A stretch of 64,000 nucleotides of DNA from Candidatus Bathyarchaeota archaeon (GTDB lineage Archaea; Thermoproteota; Bathyarchaeia; Bathyarchaeales; Bathycorpusculaceae): contig JAGTQX010000003.1 in the NCBI GenBank assembly GCA_018396675.1, positions 248,001 through 312,000 of the forward strand. The letters run 5' to 3'. Positions within the stretch are counted from its first letter, which is position 1. Each line of letters begins with the position of its first letter. The notes under the pieces are model-generated. The model searched no databases and was not told the DNA's origin. It saw only the letters and a program-made list of their open reading frames with translations. This document shows, in pieces, positions 36,173 to 45,006 of this stretch. The translations under genes and the position numbers were made by a program.

Positions 36173-36260
36173 GATTGCACCTCAACTGGATGTTTTGAAT
36201 TGCAATGAATAAAATGGTGCGCTATTTAACCTTTACTCCCACCGTTGTAAGAGTAGACCA

Positions 36261-37220
36261 CTAACCAGTTGAAAACCGTATAGGTTTTTCAAGCCTACTG
36301 AGCAGCACAACGCGGCTTTCTTCTGACTCGTCAACCAGTTTATACCCAGTTTCTCTTGCAAGTTGCAATGCGAAATCGCGAATTTCATTATGGCTCGGCA
36401 TGTGTTCATAACCCAAACGCAGTCTGGAAAAGCCTACATGCATGAAAGCTTTGGGCTCGACATAAGTTGGATTAGTCTTCTCTATGAGTTTGGCATAATC
36501 CTTAACATTTATCATGTTTAGCCCACGCACGGCGGTTATGCGAAAAACCGTTGGGCAATGGAAACTAGGCAGAAGCGCCAATGTTTCGTTAAGCTTTTCC
36601 CACGCGTCTGGAATAATTGGACGACAAACTTTACGGTAAGCCTCCTTATTCGGAGCACAAACAGAAATATAAAGCTGAGTTGGCTCGTGACTCAAGTTAG
36701 CCAAAGCCGAGGGAACCGTTCCATTGGATACCAAGAACGTTGTAAAACCCCTTTTATGGAAGCCATGTATAAGCTCGCTTAAAGAGTCGTAAAGCGTAGG
36801 TTCACCAGTTAAACTTATCGCAGCGTGCCTCGGCCTTAAAGCTTCTTTAAATTTTTGAGGGTCTGCCTTGGGGTTTCCCTTGTAACCGCTCAAGATTTCA
36901 AGCTGTGCTTTTATGCTATGCTCAACTATTTCTTCTGGGGAATCCCACTTTGGCAGTTTAGCTTCTGCCCATTTGATTTGAAGGTCGCCGCTTTGGGCTC
37001 GCCAACAGAAAAGACATTGTTGTGTACAGTAGAAAAGCGCAGGGGTCATTTGAATACACTGGTGCGTCTTTATTCCAAAAAACTTCTGTTTATAACACGG
37101 CCTATTATTGACTAACGATTCGTATAACCACTTACATCTTTTAACGGCTGAATGCCTTCCGACAATGTGGTACTTGTGCTTCTTTAGGGCGTTAATCAGC
37201 GCTTCTGGGACAAGACTCAT
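36261..37220 (-). CDS. taw1: 4-demethylwyosine synthase (Taw1/TYW1)
   Basis: 319 aa radical SAM enzyme. The SAM cluster cysteines are C65, C69 and C72 in FYCTQQCLFCWRA; a second cluster is held by C29, C42 and C55, spaced 13 apart as in Pyrococcus TYW1. SLTGEPTLY is the GEP-type SAM-binding motif. It builds the tricyclic wyosine precursor at G37 of tRNA-Phe from N1-methylguanosine. The Trm5-like methyltransferase that supplies m1G37 lies at 41474. Confidence 0.93.
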   Translation of the reverse strand: MSLVPEALINALKKHKYHIVGRHSAVKRCKWLYESLVNNRPCYKQKFFGIKTHQCIQMTPALFYCTQQCLFCWRAQSGDLQIKWAEAKLPKWDSPEEIVEHSIKAQLEILSGYKGNPKADPQKFKEALRPRHAAISLTGEPTLYDSLSELIHGFHKRGFTTFLVSNGTVPSALANLSHEPTQLYISVCAPNKEAYRKVCRPIIPDAWEKLNETLALLPSFHCPTVFRITAVRGLNMINVKDYAKLIEKTNPTYVEPKAFMHVGFSRLRLGYEHMPSHNEIRDFALQLARETGYKLVDESEESRVVLLSRLEKPIRFSTG

Positions 37221-37293
37221 TGTTTTTTACCACTTAAGGACTCACATTCTAAATGAAAAGACGTTTTTATAAAAAGATATGCATCTCTCATCT

Positions 37294-38508
37294 TCATTGC
37301 TCAAAACAATATTCGATATTTGGAAAATCTGAACGAAGCTTAGCAACTTCTTTTTTTATTTTTTCCGGGCTTTCTCGGTCTAGAACGACTCTTTTAATAA
37401 GTTCAGCAATTTTCGCCATTTCCGCTTCTTTCATTCCACGCCGTGTGACCTCGCATGTTCCAAGTCTTATGACACAGTCAACAATTATGCTTGCTTCTTG
37501 AAGTTTTTCAGCTACCTTTCTGCCTCGCTTGTAATCTCCAAAGTCAAGAATCACTTGATGGGATTGAGTGAAACCAAAGTCTGAGCATTTAACTGGAAAA
37601 CCATAATCGTGCAAGTTTTCTGCTAAAGCCTTAGAGTTTTGAATAACTTGTTTCGCGTAACTTTTGCCAAAATTTTTCGTTTCAGCTAACGCTAAAGTTA
37701 ATGCGGCTATACGGTTCCAGTGAGCATTATCAACAAAACGTGGGTATATTCTATCCTTCAAAATTTCGCCATGTTCTTTGTCAGCCAAGATTATTCCGCC
37801 TTGAGGACCAAACAAAGACTTATGCGTTGAACCAAAAAGTGCACAAGCACCTTCCCTCAACGGATCTTGGAACTGTCCACCAGCTATAAGTCCCATCACA
37901 TGCGAACCGTCAAAACCGACAAGTGCGCCGTTTTCATAAGCAACGGTGGCTAATTCTTTGACTGGATGCGGGAAAAGGATTAGGCTCGCGCCAAAAATAA
38001 CAATTTTGGGCTTTACGTGCTTAATAGCGTCTTCTGCTTTTTCAACATCAACACTCATTCTCTCATTTGAAAAAGGCAGCGGAACCGCCTTTAAGCCTAA
38101 AAGTCCAGCTAAACCATCATTCCACAATCCCGGATAGCCGCCGTTCTCTGGAGAAACACACATCAACACATCACCGGGCTTTGTGAAACAAGCCAGAAAA
38201 ATAGTGTCAGCAATGTGACCTGAAAGCGGACGCAAGTCAGCAACTTCAGCACCAAAAACGCTTTTCGCCAGTTCCTCGCCATACTGTTCAATCTCATCCA
38301 AGAAACGGGTACCCATGTAGAAGCGATCTCTTGCAGTATAACGGTGTCCAAGCTCTGAAGCAAGAAGACTGCGCACGGTTGGACTCATGATGTTTTCAGA
38401 GGGAATAAGGTTCAAGCATTCTTTCCCACGCCACTGCTCATGTGAATTAACTAAGCTTAAGATTTCGTCAATCAACCGTATACGCTCCGGCACATACAAG
38501 CAGTGCAT
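37294..38508 (-). CDS. glyA: Serine hydroxymethyltransferase family enzyme
   Basis: 404 aa, slightly shorter than bacterial GlyA. The PLP lysine is in FGSTHKSLFGPQGG; NLIPSENIMSP, GHRYTARDRFYMGT and RLGTCEVTRRGMKEAEM are family blocks. It interconverts serine and glycine with a folate- or pterin-type C1 carrier. The SENIMSP variant of the usual SENYxS and the shorter length suggest a divergent archaeal form. Confidence 0.87.
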   Translation of the reverse strand: MHCLYVPERIRLIDEILSLVNSHEQWRGKECLNLIPSENIMSPTVRSLLASELGHRYTARDRFYMGTRFLDEIEQYGEELAKSVFGAEVADLRPLSGHIADTIFLACFTKPGDVLMCVSPENGGYPGLWNDGLAGLLGLKAVPLPFSNERMSVDVEKAEDAIKHVKPKIVIFGASLILFPHPVKELATVAYENGALVGFDGSHVMGLIAGGQFQDPLREGACALFGSTHKSLFGPQGGIILADKEHGEILKDRIYPRFVDNAHWNRIAALTLALAETKNFGKSYAKQVIQNSKALAENLHDYGFPVKCSDFGFTQSHQVILDFGDYKRGRKVAEKLQEASIIVDCVIRLGTCEVTRRGMKEAEMAKIAELIKRVVLDRESPEKIKKEVAKLRSDFPNIEYCFEQ

Positions 38509-38548
38509 TTTAATGATTTAAATGATTCCTTGAAAACGTCCAAAATTC

Positions 38549-38565
38549 AGGGGTCAATATCCCCT
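38549..38565. other. Short hairpin upstream of the large surface-protein gene
   Basis: AGGGG and CCCCT form a 5-bp stem around a 7-nt loop, followed by TTTATAG. A full TAAGGAGG lies just after (38572-38579) with no nearby long gene; the first ATG after it (38599) opens only four codons. It could be a leader structure of the gene starting at 38663 or a chance stem. Confidence 0.25.
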
Positions 38566-38662
38566 TTATAGTTAAGGAGGAAAAAGGTAAAGTTTAAAAT
38601 GTTCGCTTTATAGTAAATGTTTCACATCCAAAGCAAAAACACAAGAACGGAGAGTAACACGT

Positions 38663-40765
38663 TTGAAGAAAAAAGCACTTGTAACCGCGTTAATAGTTTT
38701 GTTAACTCTAATGGTTTTCTCGCAGATAATTTCTTTAAATGTAAACGCTATAGACGTGAAAATAACTTCTATTTCACCTTCCACGCGAACTGGAAAAGTT
38801 GGAGATAACGTGACAATTGTTGGAACAATAAACACGACAAACGGAGCATATCATGTTTGGTTTGGCAGTGAACTAATTGTAAATGGAACTGCTTCGGAAA
38901 ATGATGTGAACTGTTCATTCATGGTCCCAACGCTTCCAAATGGAAACTACACGATAACTCTGCAAGACATCACTGCAAACGCTAATGCCACATCATGGTT
39001 CTTGATACAAACCGCCTATTACATTAAGGTAACTGAAATCACAGACTTTGGACAACTCCAAGAAGGAGAAACCGTCAACATTTCAATAAGCATAACCGGA
39101 GGAGAAGCCAATACGGTTTACAAGGCAAATGTAACAGTTGAAACGCCGAACGCTAGCGAGACATACTCGAAAATTGTTTCATTAACAAACACGACAGACA
39201 CCGGCATAGCAAATGCGACATTAATGTATCCAAGTGATTTCGGAAACGACGCACATACGAATTACACCGGAACATATACTGTTTACTTTAACAGTACTCT
39301 GTCATCACAAACATTTTTTGTAGGAATAACAGATCTTAAGGAGTATCATAGAGGAGAGCAGATAAGGATAAGAGCAGTTGGCTATTCAGAATTCACGAAC
39401 GTAAACATAACAGTAAAATCTGGAAACAACATCATTGACGAATTTTCCGTCAACGTTACAGACGGAATTGTCACCGCAAACTGGACTGTGCCGAACAGTG
39501 TAACTGTTGGAAACTACAGTTTAAGCATCACTCCAGTTCCAACGTCGAAAAAAGTCAATGACACACAGACATTTGAGGTTCCAGGATTTAAAGCTATGAT
39601 TTTTCCACGCAACCTTGCCAGCGAGATAGTCTCCAATGTTCTTTTAAAGATTTATGATAAAGAAGCAAACCAGACTTACGAAATCACAAGCGAAAATGGG
39701 ACCGCAAAAATTCAGCTCGAAACTGGGGAATATAATTCCACAGCCTACTTCAAGAAAGTTAAGGTTGGGGAAATTCCAACGTTCAATGTGACTGGAGAAT
39801 TGGAGTTAAACATCACTTGCCAACTTACAAACTTGAAAATAACTGTAGTTAGCGAACAGAATGCTGTTTTAAAAATTCCATTTGCGTCTTTAAACGTGAC
39901 CTACGCATATACTACAGAATTGAATGGCGAAGAAAACAAGAACGAAACTACCAGTGCACAAACAGACATTACTGGAACCGCCATGTTAAGTTCTTTTCTC
40001 TTAAACGCTTCTTACACTGTGAACGCTTCCCGCTACGGCCAAGTTTTTAACCAAAACAATAACACTTTATCCAGTTTGGAACCGCTTGCATGGAATGACA
40101 TAGTGATAATGTGTCCAGAGAAAACACTATATGTAAACGTTATAGACGCAAACAGTCAACCAATAGCAAACGCGAAAGTGGAAGCTACAGAGCTTATGGG
40201 CGGCTTACGTTATTCGGATTACACAACACAAAATGGAAACGTAACATTAAACTGCATCATCGGAGTTTACCGTGTTAAAGTTTATTATAACGGAGTATTT
40301 TTGAATGAAGGAACAGTTGAATTATTTGACGAAAACACAACGACAATACGCTGCAGTCTTTACAACTTGCCAATATTCATTAAGGTAGTTGACTATTTCG
40401 GCCAACCTATTCCAAAAGTAAATGTCGTTTTAGAAAGAAACGGAGTTCAAATTGGTTCGAAGCTCACAGAAGCAGACGGCATAGCAGAGTTCACGGAAAT
40501 TGGAGGAGAACTGACAATAAAAGTTTATTTAGCAAACCAAGATCAGCCAATAGCAGCCTTCAAATGTTCCATTCTTGAAGCTAGAAACGAAGCGAACCCG
40601 CTAACGGTTAAAATCGGAAGTTACATTGTTTTAGCGGGCTTTTTAGTTGAAACCGCTCAATTTACAACAATTATTTTGATTGTTGCCGCGCTAGTGCTTT
40701 TTGCCGTGATAGAAATTGTTAGAAGAAGACGTTTTAAAAAAGTGGAGACTGAAGCTGAAGCGTGA
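38663..40765 (+). CDS. Large exported surface protein with Ig-like repeats and C-terminal membrane anchor
   Basis: 700 aa with TTG start at 38663 and GGAG 11 nt upstream. Residues 1-30 are a signal peptide (KKKALVTALIVLLTLMVFSQ). The body is made of beta-sandwich domains rich in N-x-S/T sequons; the last two resemble carboxypeptidase-regulatory repeats (VIDANSQPIANAKVEATEL, VVDYFGQPIPKVNVVLERN). A helix at about 664-684 is followed by a basic tail RRRRFKK and 7 more residues. It is probably cell-surface anchored and heavily glycosylated. Whether the archaeosortase at 22299 processes it is unknown. Confidence 0.8.
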   Translation: MKKKALVTALIVLLTLMVFSQIISLNVNAIDVKITSISPSTRTGKVGDNVTIVGTINTTNGAYHVWFGSELIVNGTASENDVNCSFMVPTLPNGNYTITLQDITANANATSWFLIQTAYYIKVTEITDFGQLQEGETVNISISITGGEANTVYKANVTVETPNASETYSKIVSLTNTTDTGIANATLMYPSDFGNDAHTNYTGTYTVYFNSTLSSQTFFVGITDLKEYHRGEQIRIRAVGYSEFTNVNITVKSGNNIIDEFSVNVTDGIVTANWTVPNSVTVGNYSLSITPVPTSKKVNDTQTFEVPGFKAMIFPRNLASEIVSNVLLKIYDKEANQTYEITSENGTAKIQLETGEYNSTAYFKKVKVGEIPTFNVTGELELNITCQLTNLKITVVSEQNAVLKIPFASLNVTYAYTTELNGEENKNETTSAQTDITGTAMLSSFLLNASYTVNASRYGQVFNQNNNTLSSLEPLAWNDIVIMCPEKTLYVNVIDANSQPIANAKVEATELMGGLRYSDYTTQNGNVTLNCIIGVYRVKVYYNGVFLNEGTVELFDENTTTIRCSLYNLPIFIKVVDYFGQPIPKVNVVLERNGVQIGSKLTEADGIAEFTEIGGELTIKVYLANQDQPIAAFKCSILEARNEANPLTVKIGSYIVLAGFLVETAQFTTIILIVAALVLFAVIEIVRRRRFKKVETEAEA

Positions 40766-40864
40766 ATATGAAGCCTTACGGGAAAAACTTTATATCAATT
40801 TTAAGAGCAGAATTATCAGAGAAGAGCAAATGCACGAATGGTTTTGTAAAGGCTTAAAAGGATC

Positions 40865-41161
40865 GTGTCTGCATTGGCGCAAGTAAAAATGTGTTCTCCC
40901 ACATGTGAACTGTTCAAATGTGGCAAAAACGCTGCTGTTTTCCGCAGAGACGGAGTATGGTGCAGATGGACAGAGGACATGTGCAACGTAGCAAACTGCT
41001 CATATGCACTATGCGTTAAGAGACGATTGCTCCCGAGAGGGATATGCGGCGAAACCGTGAAACGAAAAACAACCGAGAAACAGCCAGAAGAAGTCGTTAG
41101 ACCAGCAATAAAACTTCGAGGAAGAGCCCTCCGAAAAATAGGAGAAAAAGAACTCTTCTAA
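40865..41161 (+). CDS. Cysteine-rich small protein, unknown function
   Basis: 98 aa with GTG start. Eight cysteines sit in the first 61 residues (C10, C14, C19, C33, C40, C45, C50, C61), and no histidine ligands are needed for a two-metal or Fe-S arrangement. The C-terminal third is basic. A TATA-like CTTTATATC lies about 75-85 nt upstream. No family recognised; metal binding is inferred. Confidence 0.62.
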   Translation: MSALAQVKMCSPTCELFKCGKNAAVFRRDGVWCRWTEDMCNVANCSYALCVKRRLLPRGICGETVKRKTTEKQPEEVVRPAIKLRGRALRKIGEKELF

Positions 41162-41231
41162 AAACTTGGACACGCACTGAACAACCATTTAAAACAAAAA
41201 AGGCTACTACCGCGCTGAAAACGCACAATGT

Positions 41232-41399
41232 TTACTTAGCCGGAACCCGCTTAACAACAGGCGGCCTTATTTTTTTGAGGACCCTGTACCCGCAGACAGT
41301 GCATTTAACTTCTCCGCCACGGATTTCAAGTTCCTCTGTTGAAACTTTGGCGCCGCATCTTAAGCATTCGTAAACTACTCCGGTTGTTATTTTTTCCAT
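41232..41399 (-). CDS. rpo12: DNA-directed RNA polymerase subunit Rpo12 (RpoP)
   Basis: 55 aa, too short for usual length cut-offs. The ATG at 41399 follows AGAGGT. The zinc ribbon is YECLRCGAKVS and CTVCGYRVLKK, and the tail IRPPVVKRVPAK is typical of RpoP, a small subunit needed for assembly of the archaeal polymerase. It is transcribed divergently from the trm5-like gene. Confidence 0.92.
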   Translation of the reverse strand: MEKITTGVVYECLRCGAKVSTEELEIRGGEVKCTVCGYRVLKKIRPPVVKRVPAK

Positions 41400-41473
41400 G
41401 GTCTACCTCTTCTACAAATGAGAACTGTTTGCTTTTAAGCGTTTCTTAACACTATACCTAATTGTGACGCGCA

Positions 41474-42322
41474 GTGAAGAAACTTAAAGAGATACTTTCA
41501 AAAACGCTTTCCCCGGAAGAAATATCCTACATTTACGGTTCCTATGACATTGTTGGGGATATAGCAATTATACGCGTGACCGAAAATTCGAAAAAATACA
41601 GCCAAAGAATAGCTGAAACCATAATGCGTGTTCATAAAAACGTTAAAACGGTGCTTGCACAAACAAGCCCTGTTCTTGGGGATTTCAGGCTTAGAAAGCT
41701 TGAACATTTGGCTGGCGAAAAGAAAACCGTAACAGTTCACAAGGAGTCCGGATGTTTGTTTACTGTTGATGTGGAAAAATGCTATTTTTCGCCTAGGCTT
41801 TTCTATGAAAGAAAGCGAATTGCAGAACTGGTTAAAAATAAAGAAACCATTGTGAACATGTTTGCTGGAGTAGGATGTTTCTCGATAGTTATTGCCAAGA
41901 ACTCAAATGTAAACAAAATTTACTCGATAGACTTGAATCCAACGGCCGTACAATACATGCAGGAAAACATTAGAATTAATAGGGTTTATGGAAAGGTGGT
42001 CGCGTTAGAAGGAGATGCAAAAGAAATAGTTCAGAAAAGTCTTTGCGCGATTGCAGATAGGGTTCTCATGCCATTACCAGAAAAAGCTTTAGAGTACTTG
42101 CCATACGCTTTAATCGCCTTAAAAAACAGCGGTGGTTGGATACATTACTATGCTTTTGAACATGCAACAAAAGAAGAAAATCCAATTGAAAAAGGCAAAG
42201 CGAAAGTTGCAGAAAGACTGGAAACCTTAAACACAAATTTCGAAATACAATTTGGACGCGTAGTCAGAGCAACCGGCCCAAACTGGTATCAAATTGTTTT
42301 AGACATCAGTGTTAAGAAATGA
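41474..42322 (+). CDS. trm5: tRNA (guanine37-N1)-methyltransferase Trm5-like
   Basis: 282 aa with GTG start at 41474. SAM-binding motif is NMFAGVGCFSIVIAK, acidic residue IYSIDLNP and catalytic-loop region RVLMPLPEKALEYL; the preceding block FSPRLFYERKRI is typical of Trm5/Trm5-like enzymes. The N-terminal D1 domain of the longest archaeal forms is absent. It makes m1G37, the substrate of Taw1 (36261-37220). Trm112 follows immediately. Confidence 0.88.
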   Translation: MKKLKEILSKTLSPEEISYIYGSYDIVGDIAIIRVTENSKKYSQRIAETIMRVHKNVKTVLAQTSPVLGDFRLRKLEHLAGEKKTVTVHKESGCLFTVDVEKCYFSPRLFYERKRIAELVKNKETIVNMFAGVGCFSIVIAKNSNVNKIYSIDLNPTAVQYMQENIRINRVYGKVVALEGDAKEIVQKSLCAIADRVLMPLPEKALEYLPYALIALKNSGGWIHYYAFEHATKEENPIEKGKAKVAERLETLNTNFEIQFGRVVRATGPNWYQIVLDISVKK

Positions 42323-42334
42323 TTGGGAAATTTA

Positions 42335-42350
42335 ATAAGCGCTTATATAT
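42335..42350 (+). promoter_or_regulatory. Palindrome overlapping a TATA element before trm112
   Basis: ATAAGCGCTTAT (42335-42346) is a perfect 12-bp palindrome that runs into TTATATAT (42343-42350). A start site about 25 nt on would fall next to the trm112 ATG, so trm112 may have its own nearly leaderless transcript although it also follows trm5 closely. Confidence 0.4.
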
Positions 42351-42373
42351 TCTATGTTAAAAGAGGAACATAT

Positions 42374-42646
42374 ATGAAGAGAAAGTTAATGGAGTTGCTT
42401 GCCTGCCCAATCGATAAGCACCACCCTCTAGAACTCTATGTTTTCGAGGAAAAAAGTGAGATAGTTGAAGGCATAATTGTGTGTCCAAAATGTTTACGTT
42501 GGTACCCGATTCGCGAAGAGATCCCGGAGATGCTTCCAGACGAATTGCGCAAGGAAAATGAGGACTTACCATTCTTAAAAAAATGGAAAGAGAAAATTCC
42601 GGAAAAAATTATTTTAGAAGGGAAACCTTTCAACCTTAAAAAGTAG
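42374..42646 (+). CDS. Trm112 family zinc-binding protein
   Basis: 90 aa from the ATG at 42374 (AAGAGG 8 nt upstream). Zinc-knuckle: LACPIDKHHPLEL and VCPKCLRWYPIREEIPEML, the signature of Trm112p, which activates several methyltransferases acting on tRNA and release factors. The adjacent Trm5-like gene suggests co-expression of methylation factors; Trm5 itself is not a known Trm112 client. Confidence 0.9.
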   Translation: MKRKLMELLACPIDKHHPLELYVFEEKSEIVEGIIVCPKCLRWYPIREEIPEMLPDELRKENEDLPFLKKWKEKIPEKIILEGKPFNLKK

Positions 42647-42651
42647 CACTT

Positions 42652-43602
42652 TTACATCAGCAGCTTAACAAGTTTGCCTGTTTTCGAAGATTTTAGTGCG
42701 GCCTCGGCGATTTTAAGAGCTTTTAAACCATCAACGCCAGTTACCAGTGGTTTTTCCTTCCCGAAAATACATCTTATGAAATGTTGAAGCTCAAGCTTAA
42801 GCGGTTCCTGCCATATTATCCTCGGTTGAACGGTTTCTTTTGCATCTTCTATTGTCAACTCCTGTGTGATGTAGTCAAGTTTTACTATGGCTTCGCTTCC
42901 GGTAACGATTAAAACCCGTGTTTTATACGGAGTCAACCAGTTGGATTCAATAAAAGCGTTTTTTCCCTTCTCAAACGTTAGCATAATGTGTGCATAATCT
43001 TCGAATTTTTTGTGTTTCATGTTGCCGGTTTTCGCATAAACAGCCACGGGATCGCTATTGAATAGGTATCGCATCATGTCTATGTCGTGGATTGCCAAGT
43101 CTTTTACGACGCCGACATCGCCTATTCGCTCTGGCCACTGAGAAACCCTTTTTGCAGTTGCACAGACAAGTTCGCCTATTTCCCTGTTTTCCACAGCCTT
43201 CTTGATGTACTGGATGCCCGGAATGAAGCGCATGAGAAAGCCGACAGTTAGGGTTAATCCTTCTTTTTCTGCTGTTTTGATTAAAACTTCTGCTTGCTTT
43301 GAGTTAGCCGCCATAGGTTTTTCAACTAGAACATGTTTTCCGGCTTTTAAAGCCTTTAAAGCCTCTTTTGCAAGCGACGTTGACCATGTGCAAATACTTA
43401 CAGCTTCAATGTCTCTTCTTTTTAGCATTCTCCCAATGTTCGTGTAGGCTTCGGCGCCGAATTGAGATGCGGTTTTCTTCGCTCTTTCAGCGTTAATGTC
43501 GCAGACGGCGACAAGCTTTGTTTCCTCTAACTCGTTGAAGACTCGCGCATGGTTTTTTCCCCAGAAACCAGTGCCAACAACGGCTACTCCGAGTTTACTC
43601 AT
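42652..43602 (-). CDS. Gfo/Idh/MocA oxidoreductase, WlbA-like
   Basis: 316 aa. NAD fold GVAVVGTGFWGKNHARVF; the catalytic EKP lysine is in VLVEKPMAAN and the histidine in DLAIHDIDMMRYL. This is the pattern of UDP-N-acetylglucosamine(uronate) 3-dehydrogenases. It overlaps the upstream dehydrogenase-like gene by 8 nt and ends the four-gene nucleotide-sugar unit 42652-47485. No matching aminotransferase (WlbC) is in the window. Confidence 0.83.
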   Translation of the reverse strand: MSKLGVAVVGTGFWGKNHARVFNELEETKLVAVCDINAERAKKTASQFGAEAYTNIGRMLKRRDIEAVSICTWSTSLAKEALKALKAGKHVLVEKPMAANSKQAEVLIKTAEKEGLTLTVGFLMRFIPGIQYIKKAVENREIGELVCATAKRVSQWPERIGDVGVVKDLAIHDIDMMRYLFNSDPVAVYAKTGNMKHKKFEDYAHIMLTFEKGKNAFIESNWLTPYKTRVLIVTGSEAIVKLDYITQELTIEDAKETVQPRIIWQEPLKLELQHFIRCIFGKEKPLVTGVDGLKALKIAEAALKSSKTGKLVKLLM

Positions 43603-44974
43603 TTTTCAACACTCCTCTTCCAAAGCCACGATATATGAAACCTTCTGCTTCAACCTTTGAAGGATCCAAAACTCCCTCAAAATCGACAAAACCAGTAGGC
43701 ATACGCGTTAAAAGTTTGATTCGCCTCAAATTCAGACGTTTAAACTGATCATGCCCTGTAAATATCACAATACAGTCGGCTCCCTCTACAGATTCAGCCA
43801 AACTTTTCTTAAAAATCGCCTTTTCCATCTCTGAAGGAGGTTTACCCAAAAAATATGGGTCGTAAAATGTTATTTTGGCACCCTTAAGCGAAAGATCCTT
43901 TTCAAGTTTTATGATACAGCTTTTAGGAACATCCATGGCATTTGGCGTTTGCGACACTCCAAGTATGGAGATTTTCGCTCTTCTCAAAGCTTTTCCACAA
44001 TTTTTAAGTACGTCTCGAATTAAGTTTAGTGCGTGTCGCGAAAATTCTTCATTTACATCTAACGCGGCAGTTGAAACTCGAAGTTTTACGTTCAAGTTTT
44101 CAGCTTCATTCAGCAACAACTGGCATTCGTCACAACCACTCTCACAAAACAATGTCTGCCGCCCTAATTCACTATCAACGGTAGCGCTAAAAAGATTTTG
44201 CACTGCCAAGTAATCTACGCCGGTTTTATCGCAGAAAACAGCGAATTCTCGAGCTAATGCTCGTTGAGTATATCTATGTACTGTTTCGAAGAGCACTGCA
44301 GCTTCTGCGGCTTTTAAGTTTAAAGTTTTAACAATTTCCGATTTCGTTATTGACCCCAAAATATTTGATGCAAAGTCTAAACTTTTTTTGTCAATCGCCG
44401 CAACAATCCGCTTGCATGAAGGTAATGTTTTCAATGTTTGTCTTTCCTGAAATGGAACTGGACTATACGCCAAATAGAAGCCCGTGCCAGCCTTTAATCC
44501 AGAAGCGTTCTCCAATACGTTTTTGAGAAACCCTTCGGTTGCGCCTATCCCAACGGTACTCACAATAAGGATTAATGTTTCTCTTCGCATGTTTGAACTT
44601 AGATTTTTCAACACTCGTTCTATGACCGAATAGTCAGCATCATTTCTTTTGTTAACGGTAGCTGGCACAGCAATCACCAGAACACCGCTTTGAGCTGCAA
44701 CAGCCTTGAAATCGTTTAAAGGTTTCAGTTTTCCGGTTTCCAAGTTTTTCCGGAGAAGAGGTTCTATTTCATGTTTCAAAAAGTTGGTTTTACCCTTCGA
44801 GATACGCTCTATTGCTGCTTGGTCAGTGTCGACACAAAATACTTTAAAACCAGCCTCTGCAAGCAAGCATGCGTGGAGAACACCAACACGGTTGCAGCCA
44901 ACTATGCCAATAGTGAGATTTCCAAAACGATTATTTTGCATTTCCAAAGTTTTCGTACATTCTGGCGATGCCAT
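43595..44974 (-). CDS. UDP-sugar 6-dehydrogenase-like protein with altered active site
   Basis: 459 aa with the three-part layout of the UDP-glucose/UDP-ManNAc dehydrogenase family: NAD domain (IGIVGCNRVGVLHACLLAEA), central helix, and C-terminal UDP-binding domain (FYDPYF, CIVIFTGHDQFK). The central helix reads AEAAVLFETVHRYTQRALARE, where active enzymes have Lys and Asn (AEAAKL...N). The catalytic GG-x-C-P-DP loop is replaced by CESGCDECQLLL. It may be catalytically inactive or use a different chemistry. It lies between the mutase and the Gfo/Idh/MocA gene. Confidence 0.78.
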   Translation of the reverse strand: MASPECTKTLEMQNNRFGNLTIGIVGCNRVGVLHACLLAEAGFKVFCVDTDQAAIERISKGKTNFLKHEIEPLLRKNLETGKLKPLNDFKAVAAQSGVLVIAVPATVNKRNDADYSVIERVLKNLSSNMRRETLILIVSTVGIGATEGFLKNVLENASGLKAGTGFYLAYSPVPFQERQTLKTLPSCKRIVAAIDKKSLDFASNILGSITKSEIVKTLNLKAAEAAVLFETVHRYTQRALAREFAVFCDKTGVDYLAVQNLFSATVDSELGRQTLFCESGCDECQLLLNEAENLNVKLRVSTAALDVNEEFSRHALNLIRDVLKNCGKALRRAKISILGVSQTPNAMDVPKSCIIKLEKDLSLKGAKITFYDPYFLGKPPSEMEKAIFKKSLAESVEGADCIVIFTGHDQFKRLNLRRIKLLTRMPTGFVDFEGVLDPSKVEAEGFIYRGFGRGVLKNE

Positions 44975-45006
44975 TCGACCTTCTCCATACCTAGTGAAGC
45001 CCAGCT

